In this document: positions 20,832-33,900 of the stretch, piece by piece
Layout of the letters: the number at the start of each line of letters is the position of its first letter
Position numbering within the stretch: the stretch's first letter is position 1
From: Pezizomycotina sp. ARF18
Taxonomy: Eukaryota; Ascomycota
Direction: 5' to 3'
Assembly: GCA_002224055.1 (NCBI GenBank)
Contig: AZLU01000263.1
Coordinates: forward strand, 1-53,666
DNA length: 53,666 bases
Notes under the pieces: model-generated
Told to the model about the DNA's origin: nothing
The model's database searches: none
Seen by the model: the letters and a program-made list of their open reading frames with translations, nothing else
Translations under genes and position numbers: made by a program

Positions 20832-23047
20832 ACACAGGCGCATCGCGTAGATTGCCTCTCAGGTTTTCTGATAATACGACCCGAACCTCCGAATATACGG
20901 GCATTTTGCAATTATATTCCGATTTTAATAATAAAACGAAAGTAAAATAGACTTTTTTTTTTATATAAAAATAAAATAAAATAAAATATGAGGCAAAAAG
21001 ACCCTCCACGTCTGTTTTATTAAATGGAGACGCAGCGATATCATCCCGCACAGTGGGGCAAAAACCATGTCCCTGCAGCAACCTAACGAAGTTATACTAC
21101 CACAAGGAGTCGCCACGATAAAGTAAACTTTCTAAAGAAAAGAAGGAAGGAAGGAATGCCTGGACTAGCTAGCGAGCAAAGTCCATCTTGTCTATTTATG
21201 TACGTACCTGCCAGGAGAATAGCTGCTAGCAAAAGTGTTTGAATATAATTTTTGATTGTTTCGATTATACTTATACAGAGTGGATTAAGTAAGTTCCTAT
21301 TAAAACTGGTTATATAGTATGTATATACACGTCTGCATAGTATTCTTATTAACCGATATCATTGTAACCAAGCTCTCTGGCTCTCTCCGTCTTCCCTTCT
21401 TACTTTTATCTTCAGTATTCAGCTCGAGCCGAGCTTTCCCAGGAGGTATAATTATACATGATTGTCCTTCAGAAGAGTACCATGGTGATAAGTAAGTAAA
21501 CATATAGGTAAATCAATACAGACCTTGTATTTCTTTGATCGTGATGAACCGCGGACTCAAAGCCGTTCGCGTTCTTAATGATCAATTATCTCACCGCGCC
21601 CATTCTCTCTTTTCTCTTTTTCTTTGGATATACACTCTATCGCTATACCATTTTCCTTTCTCTCTCTCTCCCCCTTTTTTTTTTTTTTTTTTTTTTTGAG
21701 AAAATAATAATAATAATAATAATATATATAATAATAAATAAAGTAAGAATTAAAAAATACCTACCTATACACAGAAAATCGCTCAACCTCTGAAGAATAC
21801 TTTTCCAGCAGAGCAGCCAAGCAGCCAATAACGTAATTGGCTTATATATATAAACCAAAAATGTAAGTATCACTATTATTATTATAATTGTGAAGCAAAG
21901 GTAATGTACGTACTTCAGACAAGAGACTTCTCTTTGCATGTCCTCAGGTACTCCACACATCTCTTTATCCCGCCACAACGCACGACGCTAGCTAAAAGGG
22001 CACATGGAAGGGAATGGGAAAAAAGACGCCACGAAATGAAAACAAATTTTTTTCCAATCGAAAGCTCCAAAAAAAGCAAGCCACGTGGGCTGGAGAGATC
22101 TCGATTCGATCCAGAGCAAAAGTGGAAAGGGCAAGGACGATACTGTATCTATTAGTTATGCTATTTCTCTTGAAGCGAAAAAAAAAGAAGGGTTGTACTA
22201 CAAAAAGGTATAGAGTCTATTGTATCCGTTTACACACGAGCCGACGGGCCTTTTTCTTCTATTTTCCATAACGAATATAAGATCATATATAACAAGAAAG
22301 AAAACGCTACTTTAAAAAAATATCTTAACTGCAAATATATCAATAAGTTTCATTTTACTGGAGCGTTGTCTTTTGCACCGGCCTAGTGTCTGCGTTGAAA
22401 AATGAATGAGTTGGGTGTGATACTAAGTAGGAACTAAGTATGATATTTTTTGTATATAAGTTAGACCTGTGTTTCAAGATGCTGAAAGTGGTGCGAATTT
22501 CCTGGGGATTGCTGGATCGACCAGCCCAGCCCCCCATGATACATTGATACCGATAAATGTTTTTTTATTTACCCTGCAGACTTTCTCTTCTGTAAAGCGG
22601 AACAGACGAAGATCGAAACAAGATGGGAAAGAAAAGCTCCAGCCCGTAAGTTGTCACCGTTATTAACTTAGCGTTGAAAAACTACTATATCGTCTGTAAA
22701 TATTCATTGATACTACTAATACCGATTAAGTGATAATAGGAGTAGTGCAAGGGGAAGTTTTTCCTCTTTTCTAACAAAGAAAATACCCGGTGGATATTTT
22801 CTTTCTACTGTTCTTCCACTCCCCTCGGTTGAGGTCTTTTGCTTGGTGTAGTGACACGTGCTAATTTGCCGTGGTTGGTTAACGTAGGTATACACTATAT
22901 ACATACAGACTAACAGCGTCGGATAATTCGCAACTCTAGCAGATATTTAAAATAAGTAGGTGTACCTTGCATTGATGATCACTTTTTTGTTTGGAGGTAT
23001 TAATTTTCGAATGAATGTTTAGCAAGAAATAGTCCGGATTTTACTTT
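20832..23047. other. Intergenic, AT-rich, no gene seen
   Basis: Region 3' of the NRPS. It contains a T-tract at about 21674-21697 followed by AAT repeats, and many short AT microsatellites. No reading frame shows conserved protein features on either strand. The NRPS 3' UTR should lie in the first few hundred bases. Confidence 0.7.
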
Positions 23048-23102
23048 GAGTACTATTAGTACAGTCTCGTAATTCTGGTTTGCGAGACTGCTATTAGTAC
23101 TC
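23048..23102. repeat. Imperfect inverted repeat (stem-loop)
   Basis: Arms of about 20-22 nt around a 13-nt loop. The left arm begins GAGTACTA and ends CAGTCTCG; the right arm begins CGAGACTG and ends TAGTACTC. Both 8-bp ends pair perfectly, with a small bulge between them. A second hairpin lies at 23156-23172 (CGTCTA, 5-nt loop, TAGACG). Confidence 0.6.
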
Positions 23103-23185
23103 TTATTTATTTAGTATTCTATTGATTTACTTATTTTTATCGCCCCGCCAGTGCCCGTCTACTGTTTAGACGAGTCGATAAACGG

Positions 23186-23295
23186 AAAAAAGGATAAGGA
23201 TAATTACTGCGGGCAGGGTTGAACCGAAATCTCTAGTTGCTTCGGATCTTTAACACTTCGCGATCGCCGACCACCAACGATCGCCGTTTAAACAG
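23186..23295 (-). ncRNA. Possible Pol III unit (tRNA-like or SINE head)
   Basis: On the minus strand there is a good B-box match, GGTTCAACCCT (complement of about 23215-23225), about 40-60 nt after a D-arm-like stretch (GGTGGTCGGCG, near 23270). A T6 run (complement of 23186-23191) follows about 25 nt later and could terminate Pol III. The sequence does not fold into a proper tRNA: acceptor and anticodon stems do not pair. CCGAA/TTCGG arms form a small internal hairpin, and the 9-mer CGATCGCCG is repeated at 23261-23269 and 23278-23286. It could be a degenerate tRNA, a tRNA-derived SINE fragment or a chance match. Confidence 0.25.
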
Positions 23296-26208
23296 AACCT
23301 TCCCCGAGCATCTTTCTATCCCTTTTTGAGTACACCTTATATCGAATTACTTCTTCCGCCGGTCACGGCTAGAAAGATTCGGCGACATCTTGGCGAGAGC
23401 TGTAAGTCCATATATGTAAATATATATATCTAGAGGCTGGGTACTATGCAGTCAGAATTTGCTACGTCTTCTTGAGTTGATAGGGTCGGGGGATGCGCCT
23501 GTCAAATCAGCCACCGTTGTCCGTTAATACCGGCGTCAATGTGTCGCAATTCGCCTATCCGTTTGGGCGATTTTCATGACGCACAGAAAGAAAAGGAAAG
23601 AATGAAAAACACACTCGTGGGAGTCGGAAGAAAAGTCCATTGTGCAACGTAAAATAAGAAACTGCCCATTTACCAATAATCAGGAGGCCGATTATCCACT
23701 TAGACGACCTTATAATCCGGTTTGATGTCAATTAAGACAATTACAAGGTCCGTATTCCAAAAAAAAAAAAAAAGGAAGAAAAAAGGAAGAAAAGTCTGGA
23801 TTCCGTGATTGTCCTAATTTCATCCTCAACAATCCCTAAACCGTGGGACATACGATCGTGGGTCATCTATCCTTTTTTTTTTTTTTTTTTTGGAAAGAAG
23901 GAGTACCTGTCAAATCATTTCACTTACTCCTACCGACTGAAAGTATAGCTCCAAGATGAGAATACAACACCTCCATAGACCAACTGATTTGCTGTCTATA
24001 CAGTAGCCTATAATATCCCCTTCAAGGGGTCTTCGATACAATATGACGTCTGGGAACCCGGAACCTGCGAAAGAGAATCCTCTTATATACCATAATTACA
24101 ATGCTCTTCTCCATTGCAAGACATTTGTTGGCGTTGCAATTGCCATCCGATATTAATTCTGCTCTCGAATTAATTCTACAATATTTTGGTGAATGCCAGG
24201 CAGAAAACAAAAATAGATAAATAACAACAACGGGGAGGTTTTCGGCCTTATGCAACAATAAGTAACGTGACAAAGCTCGGACATCTCGGGGACGGCCAGG
24301 GCAGCTATAAGTCGATACAAGTGAGAGGCGGAGTCCTCTATCTTGATATTCCCAAAAAAAAAATTACTTCTTCAATCGGTTCCTTTTTCGATGTAACATG
24401 CCTGATTCTTTAACAATACTGGAACGCGCCTTATCGCAAGGCGAAACTCATGCTACAGTGCTCTCAGTGCTCATACAAGGTGCAAAACGATTGATAACAA
24501 ATCAATGTCAATGATGATAATAATAACGCGAGCCTCTCCTATCGGTAAATACGATGATGGCACGCTCGAGGAACCTCCTCCTACCTTCGGATTTTGAAGA
24601 GCTCGGTGGATGAGAGATGGCCGTTGTCTTCTCAGATAAGTAGTATTTTGGGGCACATGACCCCACTGAGCTTTGTCTTTCTAGGTGAGTCAGCCGTGGG
24701 AAGCCAATGCGAGAAATAATGATAATACGGCAAATTATGACGAAATCATCGTACATTTCAATGCGCAAAACGTTCCATTGATTAGGAGCACTAATGGGGA
24801 AAATCCTAATCCTACCAATAATCGCAAGGAGAACCAGCGACGTGTGTTGAGAGAGACGTGGTTAACACTTCTTATCTCTCCGTCTCCTTGACAAAAAAAC
24901 TATTTATTTATTTATTTGTTGTTTGTTTATTGCATCTACGATCCTACAGTCGTTCTAGCTAATACTGATGATTACACTCGCTTGGAAAAGCGTCATCTAC
25001 TGATATTGAAGGAGAAGAGACAAGATCGTGAGATCTCGACTCTAAATCAAATCCGTCTAGTTAAAAAAAAAAAAAAAAAAAAAAAAAAACTTATTTCGAC
25101 CGATAAATTATATTGAAGTGGATTTCTCTATTAACTCGAGCTCCACAAATATAGCTCTAATCTGTTACACTTGCCATTAATAAGAGAAAAAAAAAATTTT
25201 TTTTTCCCCTTTCTGGGGGTGGCCCTACAGGAAAAAGCAATTGAGGAATTCAACTACCGCAATAATCAGCTGAGCAATGGAAGAATGGGTAAATAAGATA
25301 ATTGACAGGAACACTACGTTTCAGAATGGGAACGGCCAAGGAAAAAGAAGGAAAGAAAAGAAAAGGACTTCCGTTATACACCAATAATCGCTAACTCTTA
25401 GCCTTATCAGAATAAGAAGAAAAATTGTGCAAGCGATCGTATCTCGAGTATCACTAGTATACTTTACTAGCTAGATCAGGGGCACCAACTTTCTTTTAGC
25501 TCAAATCAGGTACGCAACTGCAAAATCTCGTATCCAACTAATCTCGACGAGGCGTGAATCTCCTTCGTAAGAGGCTTAAGAGCCGAGCTAAGCCGTTCCC
25601 AGCGCTGTGGACTATATTAGTATTTAGTATTTATTTAAAAAAAAGCATTATTTATTTATTTATTATTTATATATATTATTATTATTATTATTATTTTCAC
25701 TAGTGGGAGCCCGAGAAGAGAGAGAAAGGGTCAGCTGGACACAATTGCAACGCGAAACGTGTGGGTACAACCACTCTTCACCAAAAAAAATTTTTTTTTT
25801 TTTTTCAAAAACCCCCGTCTCCCGTACATCATTATTGCTACCAACCTGTCGGACACTTTTGTGGCTTACCACCTTTCTGGCTTAGCTGCCCATCGTGAAC
25901 TCAATGCTCCCACGAGTGCCGGGGCTATTAGGTACATACATTGTCTTGCTATGAACATGACCGACACAAATACTGTCTAAAAAGTGCAATTCCTGGACGT
26001 CAAATAGCCAGCTTTTGCGTTCTGATACTTCACTTTAGACGTCTGTCGTTCGTTTTGGAACCTTAAGCTAGCCATATACCAGCCAGCGGGATTACCCAGT
26101 TTGGCCATTCCATTGGTTTCCGTACTTACAAGTAAGTAAGGACGCGCTGGCTCAACAAGAATTTGTTATTTGGGGAAGAAAGAATAGGAAAAAGGAACGG
26201 AAAAGAAA

Positions 26209-26243
<35 letters not shown>
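26209..26243 (+). repeat. (GAAA)n microsatellite
   Basis: About eight tandem GAAA units in otherwise non-coding DNA. Confidence 0.9.
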
Positions 26244-26417
26244 CATGGAAGGATTTAGCAAAAATGTCAGGCCACATAGGTACATACAGTTGTATACTTT
26301 AATTTATCCGGGGAGTGATGTGGATGGACATCATGCGATTTCCTATCCCAAGGACCCAAGCCCCTCCCCATTGATACTAAGTGATGAGCATAGAAACAGT
26401 GATAAAAAAAAAAACAA

Positions 26418-26521
26418 TGACAATAATCATAATAATAATAATAATAATAATAGTGATAATGATAATGATAATGATAATGATAATGATGATAATGATGATA
26501 ATGATAATGATAATGATAATA
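26418..26521 (+). repeat. AAT / GATAAT microsatellite
   Basis: Starts with about eight AAT units, then GATAAT hexamers with interspersed GATGAT variants, about 100 bp. The open frame through it encodes only Asn/Asp runs and is not a gene. Confidence 0.9.
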
Positions 26522-27469
26522 CCTCAAGAATAAACCAAGATTAAACTAGCAGATAATGGGATATAAGTAGAAATCCTTGCATAAGAGAGGTGAGAGGCCA
26601 ATCGCCCTCGCAGCCTTGCTTTTTAAAGAGAGCGAGCGGCTATTTGCGGAGTCTCATGAGCACCTTTCAAACCGAGAAGATTTTTTCGAGTAATTACTTC
26701 TCGAGTAGACTTACTCACTGCACTGTGGAGAGATATTCAAAGGTCCACACACTGGAAACGTTATAGAAAGTAACAGGCCCTCCTCCAGTATCTTTTTAAG
26801 AAGCAACATGGAGACTTAATGGAAATTATATGAACTTAAATTTGATGCTTGCTCCTGGCATGTTTATGACACTACCAATATTTCTCGTTTTCGGTTCGAA
26901 TTAGTTGGTGTCCATTTTATATAAACGTAAACGTCCCTTTTATGATGTAAAGAGCGCTATGAATTGTGACAAGCAATTTATGTATATACTTCACAGAATG
27001 GTGCCTCCAGCGTCGGCTCCTGGATCACTTGCATTTTGTATTGTGTTGATATTTCTTCCTCCGTGTGATATTTTGCTGTTTTACAAATTCGATTCTCCTC
27101 GACTCCCCAGCTGTCTCGATTACTTGCATGCGTTAGTAGTTAATAATCGATAGAATTTTATTTCTATGTTTTGTTTATTTATTGGTCCCTGGACCCCCAC
27201 GTTCTTTGACTGTCGTTTATTTTGTCTGCACGACGTTGAGGACCGACCATCGGTGTTCTACTGGGATGTAAACCTTACAACTTTCCTATACGTGACCGTT
27301 TGGTGAATGGAAAATTATCTCGCAGAAGATATCTTTCTTGTTGTTTCCATCTGAAGGTATACTACCTTGAAAAGAATGATTTTTCCGCTTCAATTCACTG
27401 ATTACGACTACTAACAGTGATTTTCCGTTATATTTTATTTATATTATTACTACAAAGTACTTCACTATA

Positions 27470-27537
27470 CTTTCTTTCTTTCTTTCTTTCTTTCTTTTTT
27501 TTTTTTAAAAAAAAAAAAAAAATAAAAAAAAAAATTT
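27470..27537. repeat. TTTC repeat with adjoining T and A tracts
   Basis: About six TTTC units run into a T tract followed directly by an A tract (with one T) and TTT. The adjoining T and A runs can form a hairpin and are prone to slippage. Confidence 0.85.
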
Positions 27538-30240
27538 AGAGGGTATATCTTCCCCTGGCCCCCACTAACCCGTCAAATAACGCCGATGCATGCACCAGGA
27601 CCCCAATTTTCAGGTACAGGTTTTCTCTCGGTGCCTCACGACACTTTGATTTATCTGCAGAGCCTGCTTTTGAGCGGGGAGAAAAAAAATGAAAAATAAA
27701 AAAGAAAGGAAGAAAGTGGGAAAAGGCCAATAGTAAATATCCTTTGTTTCCTGTTTGTGTCCCATTTCGGTGCAGACTGTGGGTTTTTACCATAAACTCT
27801 TTTTTTTTCTCTTACCACCAAAAATGATCTACTAATTGGCGGATCAAAGGCGCCCTTTAAAATACAAACAAATACAAACCTCCAAAGACGGGTTGACTGC
27901 CATTTGGGAGTCTATAACTCGAGGGAGAGCTAACTGATATGACCAAAGTATATTTCCAAAAGGGAAAGGATAGGGGTAGAGGACACTACCTACACCACCT
28001 ATATCAATATAGACGAGGAGGGAATACGAAGGACGACGCGAATGTACTTTTAGGAAGACAGATTTAAATATATATATATAAGATTTTAGAGGTATATTAT
28101 ATATTATGACGAGCAAAAAATACTTTGGAGGTGCTCGTTTCTCCGATAATATTATAGATATTTAATAATAATAAAATATTACTAAAACTTCCCAAAAGAC
28201 ACTATACGTAAGATATAATCTCTTTGGCTTCCTTTCTAAACTCGCGATAGCATCTTCGAACGATATTGATGTTGCTATAAAGGAAATAAAGAAATAGACG
28301 TGCATAGCATATTATCAAGCTAACGGAGATATTTCTTTGGTGGAGTATTCGTATCCTACGTGCATTGCTATCTCAATGGTTTGTACTCGTAAGTAAAAAA
28401 AAAAAAAAAAAAAAAAAACCTGGAAGAATTTATTTAGCGACTGCCGTATTATTATCGCTCTCTTCAAATATAATAAACACGCAAGTAAATAATTAGTTAA
28501 CAATCGAACTCGATCTGCCCTTTTCAAGTCCACTTCGAATAATTGTATGTACATACTCGTTTTCTTCGTATTACCATTTTTGCGTTTTTCCTTCTCCGCT
28601 TGATTCGTACCAATCTCTTCAGAAGGAAATCCCTTCACTTCGTTCCTTATATATATATTTTCTAGTTCCTGGATTTCATAATCATCTTGGGATGGTGGGA
28701 AAATTTAAAAGCGAGAGAAAAAAAAGGAAGGAAAAAGGAAAGAAAAGAAACACGCAAAAATGACTGATTATTATACGGAAAAAGAAAAGGAAAAAATAAT
28801 AATAAATATTTCCTTCTCCCTATTTTTGACTGGCCGTTTACTGGGACTTAGTTTTTATACTTATATACGTGAAGCACTATCATATTGGGATCAAACGGGA
28901 AAAAAAATTACTATTTTGGATAATCATTTTTTCTTCTTGGGTTATTGGAGTATCCTTTCTAACAAAACTAACAAAAAAAAAAAAAAAAAAGAAAGAAAGA
29001 AAGAAAGAAAAAAAAAGGAACAAATACAGTTTTGAAGATGTCTGACAGTCTGAATGTTTGAAGAGAGAACACTAAGAGGAGAAAGAAGGGAAAAAAAAGC
29101 GAGGGCAAATGATACCACTTCTGATACCAAGGTATCACCATATAAGATACTTAGTTAATATCAGTTTACTACACAGTACTGTATATATTCTTGGTCTTAC
29201 CAACCTGTTCATGTGTACGTACACAATAGACGTGATAAGATCTGGCAAAACCTTGTAATGTTATAGAGATACTTTATATTGTATATTGCAATTGTGTATT
29301 TTGGGTATATCTATAAGACATCTCCACTCCCTCGCGGTTTCGAAATTCCAGTCATTCCTATCCTGCTCCCTTCCTTTTTAATCTATTGCTACTCTCACCT
29401 TTTGAAGTATATATTAGTATCGGAGAAACTGTTTAGGCCCGAATATAAATGAAATGGTAGGCTTTTTTTTTTTTTTTTTTTTTTTTTGGGCTCTACTCGG
29501 GCCAAGGCAGTTGTCAAAATACAATTATAATACGCCTTTTTTTTGGTCCTAATTCCCTTCCCCCCTACCCCGGAATCTAACGGAGCGCCTCTCTCAGGTA
29601 GACACCAGTTGAGTTTGTAAGAAAAAGCACTAACATGGTATTGGGTCCTTGGATTATTTTATTTATTTATAAATATATTTGATACTTTTTTTTTCTACTT
29701 GATATATGAAATAAAATAAAAATAATAATAATAATAATAATAAAATAATAATAAATAAATAAAAAACAAAAATTAGGAAGGAAAGTGCTCCGGGTTCCTA
29801 CGAGAGGGTGAGCCGCAGTCAGTAATCTCTGTTTATCGTCTTCGTATATACATCGATACTTACCCTTCCATCACGCCGTTTACTGATTAGATATACTACC
29901 AACGGGTCACGACTCTTGAACTACGAACTATAGGTATCTTAAGAAGTCGTTTTTAGAGGACTCTTTTCTCGTTTTAAGGCCCGCTATTAAGAAGTAGAAG
30001 TAGAAGGGTAACTACTGCGTAAGTATTCGTTTCCTCCATATATTAAATTTTCAAACTTTTCAAGGAAAAAGGTACAATCACGTAATATATATATATAAAA
30101 AAGGAAACACACAGGGGGAAAAATACTTAAAAGATGTGGATATACCAAAAAGAATTTTTATATAGATATATATCAAAAAGAATTAATTTCTTCTACCAAA
30201 AAAAAAAAAAAAAAGAAAAAAGAAAAGAAAATAAGAGAGT

Positions 30241-30902
30241 TTAGAGAGAGGAAGAAGAGGGAGTTTCTTTTTCTTCCATTTCCTTTTCCTTTTTCATTTT
30301 TCCCTTTTTTTTTTTTTTTTTTTTTAATAACCTCTTTTTACTTTTTTTCTTCCTCTTAGTTTTTTTATTTCTTCTTTTCTTTTCCCACAATTCTTTGCCT
30401 TTTTTTTTTTTTTTTTTCCTTCTTTCCATCTTTTATAGATTTCTGAAAAACCCCAATCATCCACCCACTCCGCTGGCGAACAGTTTCGACAAATAAATAA
30501 ATAATAATCAAAATATATTATTGAAAAGAAATCCATTACTTCTTACTCTGCTCACCACTACTCATATACCAAGTTCCTATAGTTACAGTACATCCGTACT
30601 CCAGAACAACGCATGCCTTCAACGAACATACATTTAGCGATAGCGACCCATTAACCTCTTTCCCTACCGCACGAATAACGCATCTCGAAAAAAAAAAAAA
30701 AACGAACTGGGATAATAAGCCAGGTATAATTACGATATTTCAGAAGGAAGTCAAGGAAAACTAGATTGGGAAGGGAAAGGAAGGGGAAAAAAAAAAGGCC
30801 GAGCCAAATCTCTTCTTCGCATTGGGAAGTCAATAACGTCCGACCCCCCCGCCCTCGTTATCGCATGCAAGGCATAGCCGAGGAGGGCTTTGTACCGGAG
30901 GC
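30241..30902 (+). promoter_or_regulatory. Pyrimidine-rich leader of the C2H2 factor gene
   Basis: The plus strand is strongly C/T-rich at about 30256-30432, with T runs at 30307-30325 and 30401-30417. Such tracts are common just upstream of fungal transcription starts. About 470 bp separate it from the start codon, so a long 5' leader or a leader intron is possible. No specific factor site was identified. Confidence 0.35.
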
Positions 30903-33900
30903 ATGTCCGTCTCGAATTACGATCCGCGTATACCTCACCCTCACCCTCATCCTCCTCACCCTCATCCACACCCCCATCATTCTCATTCTAATCCTCCGCC
31001 TCCTCCGCCTCCGCTTCCGCAAACCACGACCGCGGCAAATATGATGATGCAAGGGCCGAAAGACAGGACGATTAAGGAAGGCAGGGAGTACCCCATTGGT
31101 CAGGTTAGCGCTGACATAGACATGGACGACTCATCCTCTGAAAAAGAATCTGGACTGGGGGACCACATGGACGGCCCCCAAGGATCGTCCGCCGCAGCGG
31201 CAGCAGCGGCCAAGAGAAAACGCAGACGCAGCCGGAAGGGATTGGAGAGAAAGTTTGAATGCAAGGAGCCCGGATGTGGGAAGAGTTATTCAAGGGCAGA
31301 GCATCTTTATCGACACCAGTTAAATCGTGAGCAAATTCGCCTCTCGTCTCCTTCCCCGTCGCATCTCCCCATCTACTAGATACACTCCCTCAGTCTGTTT
31401 GTCTGTAGGGTTTTTTCCTTTTTTTTTTTTTTTTTTTTTTTTCTTTTGGTGTAAAACACGTAAGATATTGATGAATTGGACAAAAGATTAACTGGAGTGC
31501 TAATATTGAAAATCCGACCTCTCTTTAGACGATCCCAAGGAAATATACCGCTGTAACTACCCCGACTGTACACGGTATTCGTAAGGCAAGATCTATGTTT
31601 GCGGCATCAGGAGCGGCATGGCAATAACAACCCTACCAGTCGACCGCCTCAGGCTATCAAGGCGAGGTCATGAAGGCAGAACTTGACCGACAGCAGGGGA
31701 TGGATGACAGAGAAGTTTCTATCAAGAGGTCGCCGCATTCCACCAATCTCCGCTTGGAGGAGATCCCGTCGCCTGGCAGCATGAGTACCATGTCGAGAGA
31801 TTCCAATTCGACCACCCCACGGTCAAGTCAGGGGACTTCCGCGTGGCCAAGAATGCGAGAAGGAATACCATGGACGTCAACGGCCGAATAAAGCACGAAC
31901 AGCGTCCACCGCACCCCAGCAATAGCCCTTCTTCCCTCGCTAAACGCAAATATAGCGTCGACACGACGAATATGTCCGTCAAGGGGGAACCATCACCGAT
32001 ACCGGGGCATCCCATGGAACACAACTATCACCAGCACCATCGACCGCCTCCTCCTCCACCGCACCTCGCCACCAGCAACCACAACCGCATCTACCTGGCA
32101 TGGAGCATCATTCGGCTCCTCCATACTCTAGGCCGACGGTCCAGACTTCCATCGCGACGCCAAATATAGTTGGCCTCACATTAGCCTCACCATACTCCTC
32201 CCAGCCTCCTAGCGCGACCGTCCCGTATAGCCAGCAAGCACTTCCATCCCCTCATCACCGTCAACTTGGGACACCTCATCCTCAGCAGCAGCGGCAACCT
32301 AATCCTCTAAGAAGGTCTCCCTCCACAACTCTGCTAGCTCCATGAGCACCCCTCACGCGCAACCGCAGTCGCTACCTCCTCAGCAGCCGCCTCTGCAAGG
32401 GCAGCAATCTCTCCACCTCAGCCGCAGCCGCAGCCGCAGCAGACACCTCAGCAGCATCACCAACAGCATCACCAGCAGCCTCATCAGCAGCCTTCCCATC
32501 AGCCACTTCAATCGCATCAGCATCACCATCAGTTGCAACATCCACAACCGCATCCTCAACAGCAGCAGCATCCTCAACAGCAGCAGCAGCATCCTCAACA
32601 GCAACAGCAGCAACAGCAGTCACAGCAGCAGCCACCACAGGCATTCGCCTCACAGCAAGGATTCACACCTTTCACGATCGGCCCGCAGGCCTATACCACT
32701 ATGGCGACAACGACTCAGCCAGCAACATCATTTATCACGTCCCCGCCCATCAGCACGACATCTATGGACCCTGCAACAACCGCACCGACGCCAGCAACCA
32801 CCCTTGATCTCATCGACTCTTCTCTACAATACACCGTGCCGGTATTTGGTGGTGATACCTATAGCAGGTCCCCCTTCAGCACTGGAATCAATGACGATTT
32901 CGCGGCATGGATTTTCGGGGACCAAACCTTAGGTGGGCTACCACGAGCAGCCGGAACTGCCGCGTTTTTAGATCACGCTAGTGCCATGACTGGTGGAATG
33001 TACCTAGGGAACTCCCTCCAGGGCAAATGTTTACCCGACTTACCAGCACCCAATGTCCTTGACTAATATCATGGCACCTCCTTCGCCTCCGCAAGAAACC
33101 TGTTATCCGAACACAAGAGGCAAGAGCTCGTGGATATCATGGAGTCCTATCCGGATGCATCTCTTTCTTTCGGCCGCAATGCTCGCGCGGGATCCATGCG
33201 CGATTTGGTCAGGGAGGACGAACGGGTTGTCGACTTGACAATGATGCAAACTTATATAATGCTGTTCTGGCAGCATTTCCATCCGCAGCTCCCGATTCTC
33301 CACAAGCCTACCTTCGTGGCCGACAAAACTCCGAACTTACTTTTGCTTTCGATCATTGCTGTTGGGGCAGTATGTGTGGACCGCAAGCAGGACCCCGGTC
33401 TTGCTCAAGCAGCATCCGACCTCTCCACTTTACTTGCCATGAACCTCAGATGGCAGATTTTCGACAGTTCAGATTTCCGACCTCCTGCGAAGCTATGGGT
33501 GTTTCAATCCCTTTTACTCCTCGAAACATTTGAGAAGATGTATTCCACTAGGCAGCTGCACGAGCGCGCACATATCCACCATGCCACTACCCTTACGCTT
33601 ATGAGACGAGGCAGCTCCTTGCAGGGAAGGTCTGCGCTGGATTCGCCGCCGAGCGTTCATAACGATAAACCAGGATCATCCGGCGGTGTATCGCATGGAT
33701 CTCATTCCTCCGGCATCGCTACCCCTGACGAATGGTGGAATCGCTGGATCACCAGCGAGGCTACTAAGAGATGTGCCTTTGCTGCTTTCATTCTCGATTC
33801 GGTTCACGCTACGATGTTTGCCATTCCGCTGTTATGGTTGCTCATGAAATGAGACTTACTTTACCCTGTGACGAGTCGCTTTGGGCGGCGACATCTTCCG

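Larger units (their letters stand above)
23300..30240. other. Gene desert, AT-rich and repeat-rich
   Basis: About 7 kb with only short, low-complexity reading frames. Visible repeats: A/T homopolymers at about 23760, 23873, 25062-25089, 28397-28420 and 29463-29487; GAAA repeats at about 26210-26243; a GATAAT-type block at 26418-26521; TTTC/T/A tract at 27470-27537; AAT repeats at about 29713-29765. A 16-nt palindrome TGATACCAAGGTATCA lies near 29121-29136. I saw no transposase, reverse transcriptase or other protein remnant. Confidence 0.65.

Noticed and set aside
23186-23295. Functional tRNA gene
   Set aside because: The B-box is good but acceptor and anticodon stems do not pair, so I keep it only as a low-confidence Pol III candidate.
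26245-26544. 99-codon plus-strand frame with Asn/Asp run
   Set aside because: Most of it is the GATAAT microsatellite; no conserved segment.
32372-32653. Minus-strand Ala/Val- and Leu-rich frames
   Set aside because: Antisense shadows of the CAG/CAA tract in the transcription factor.
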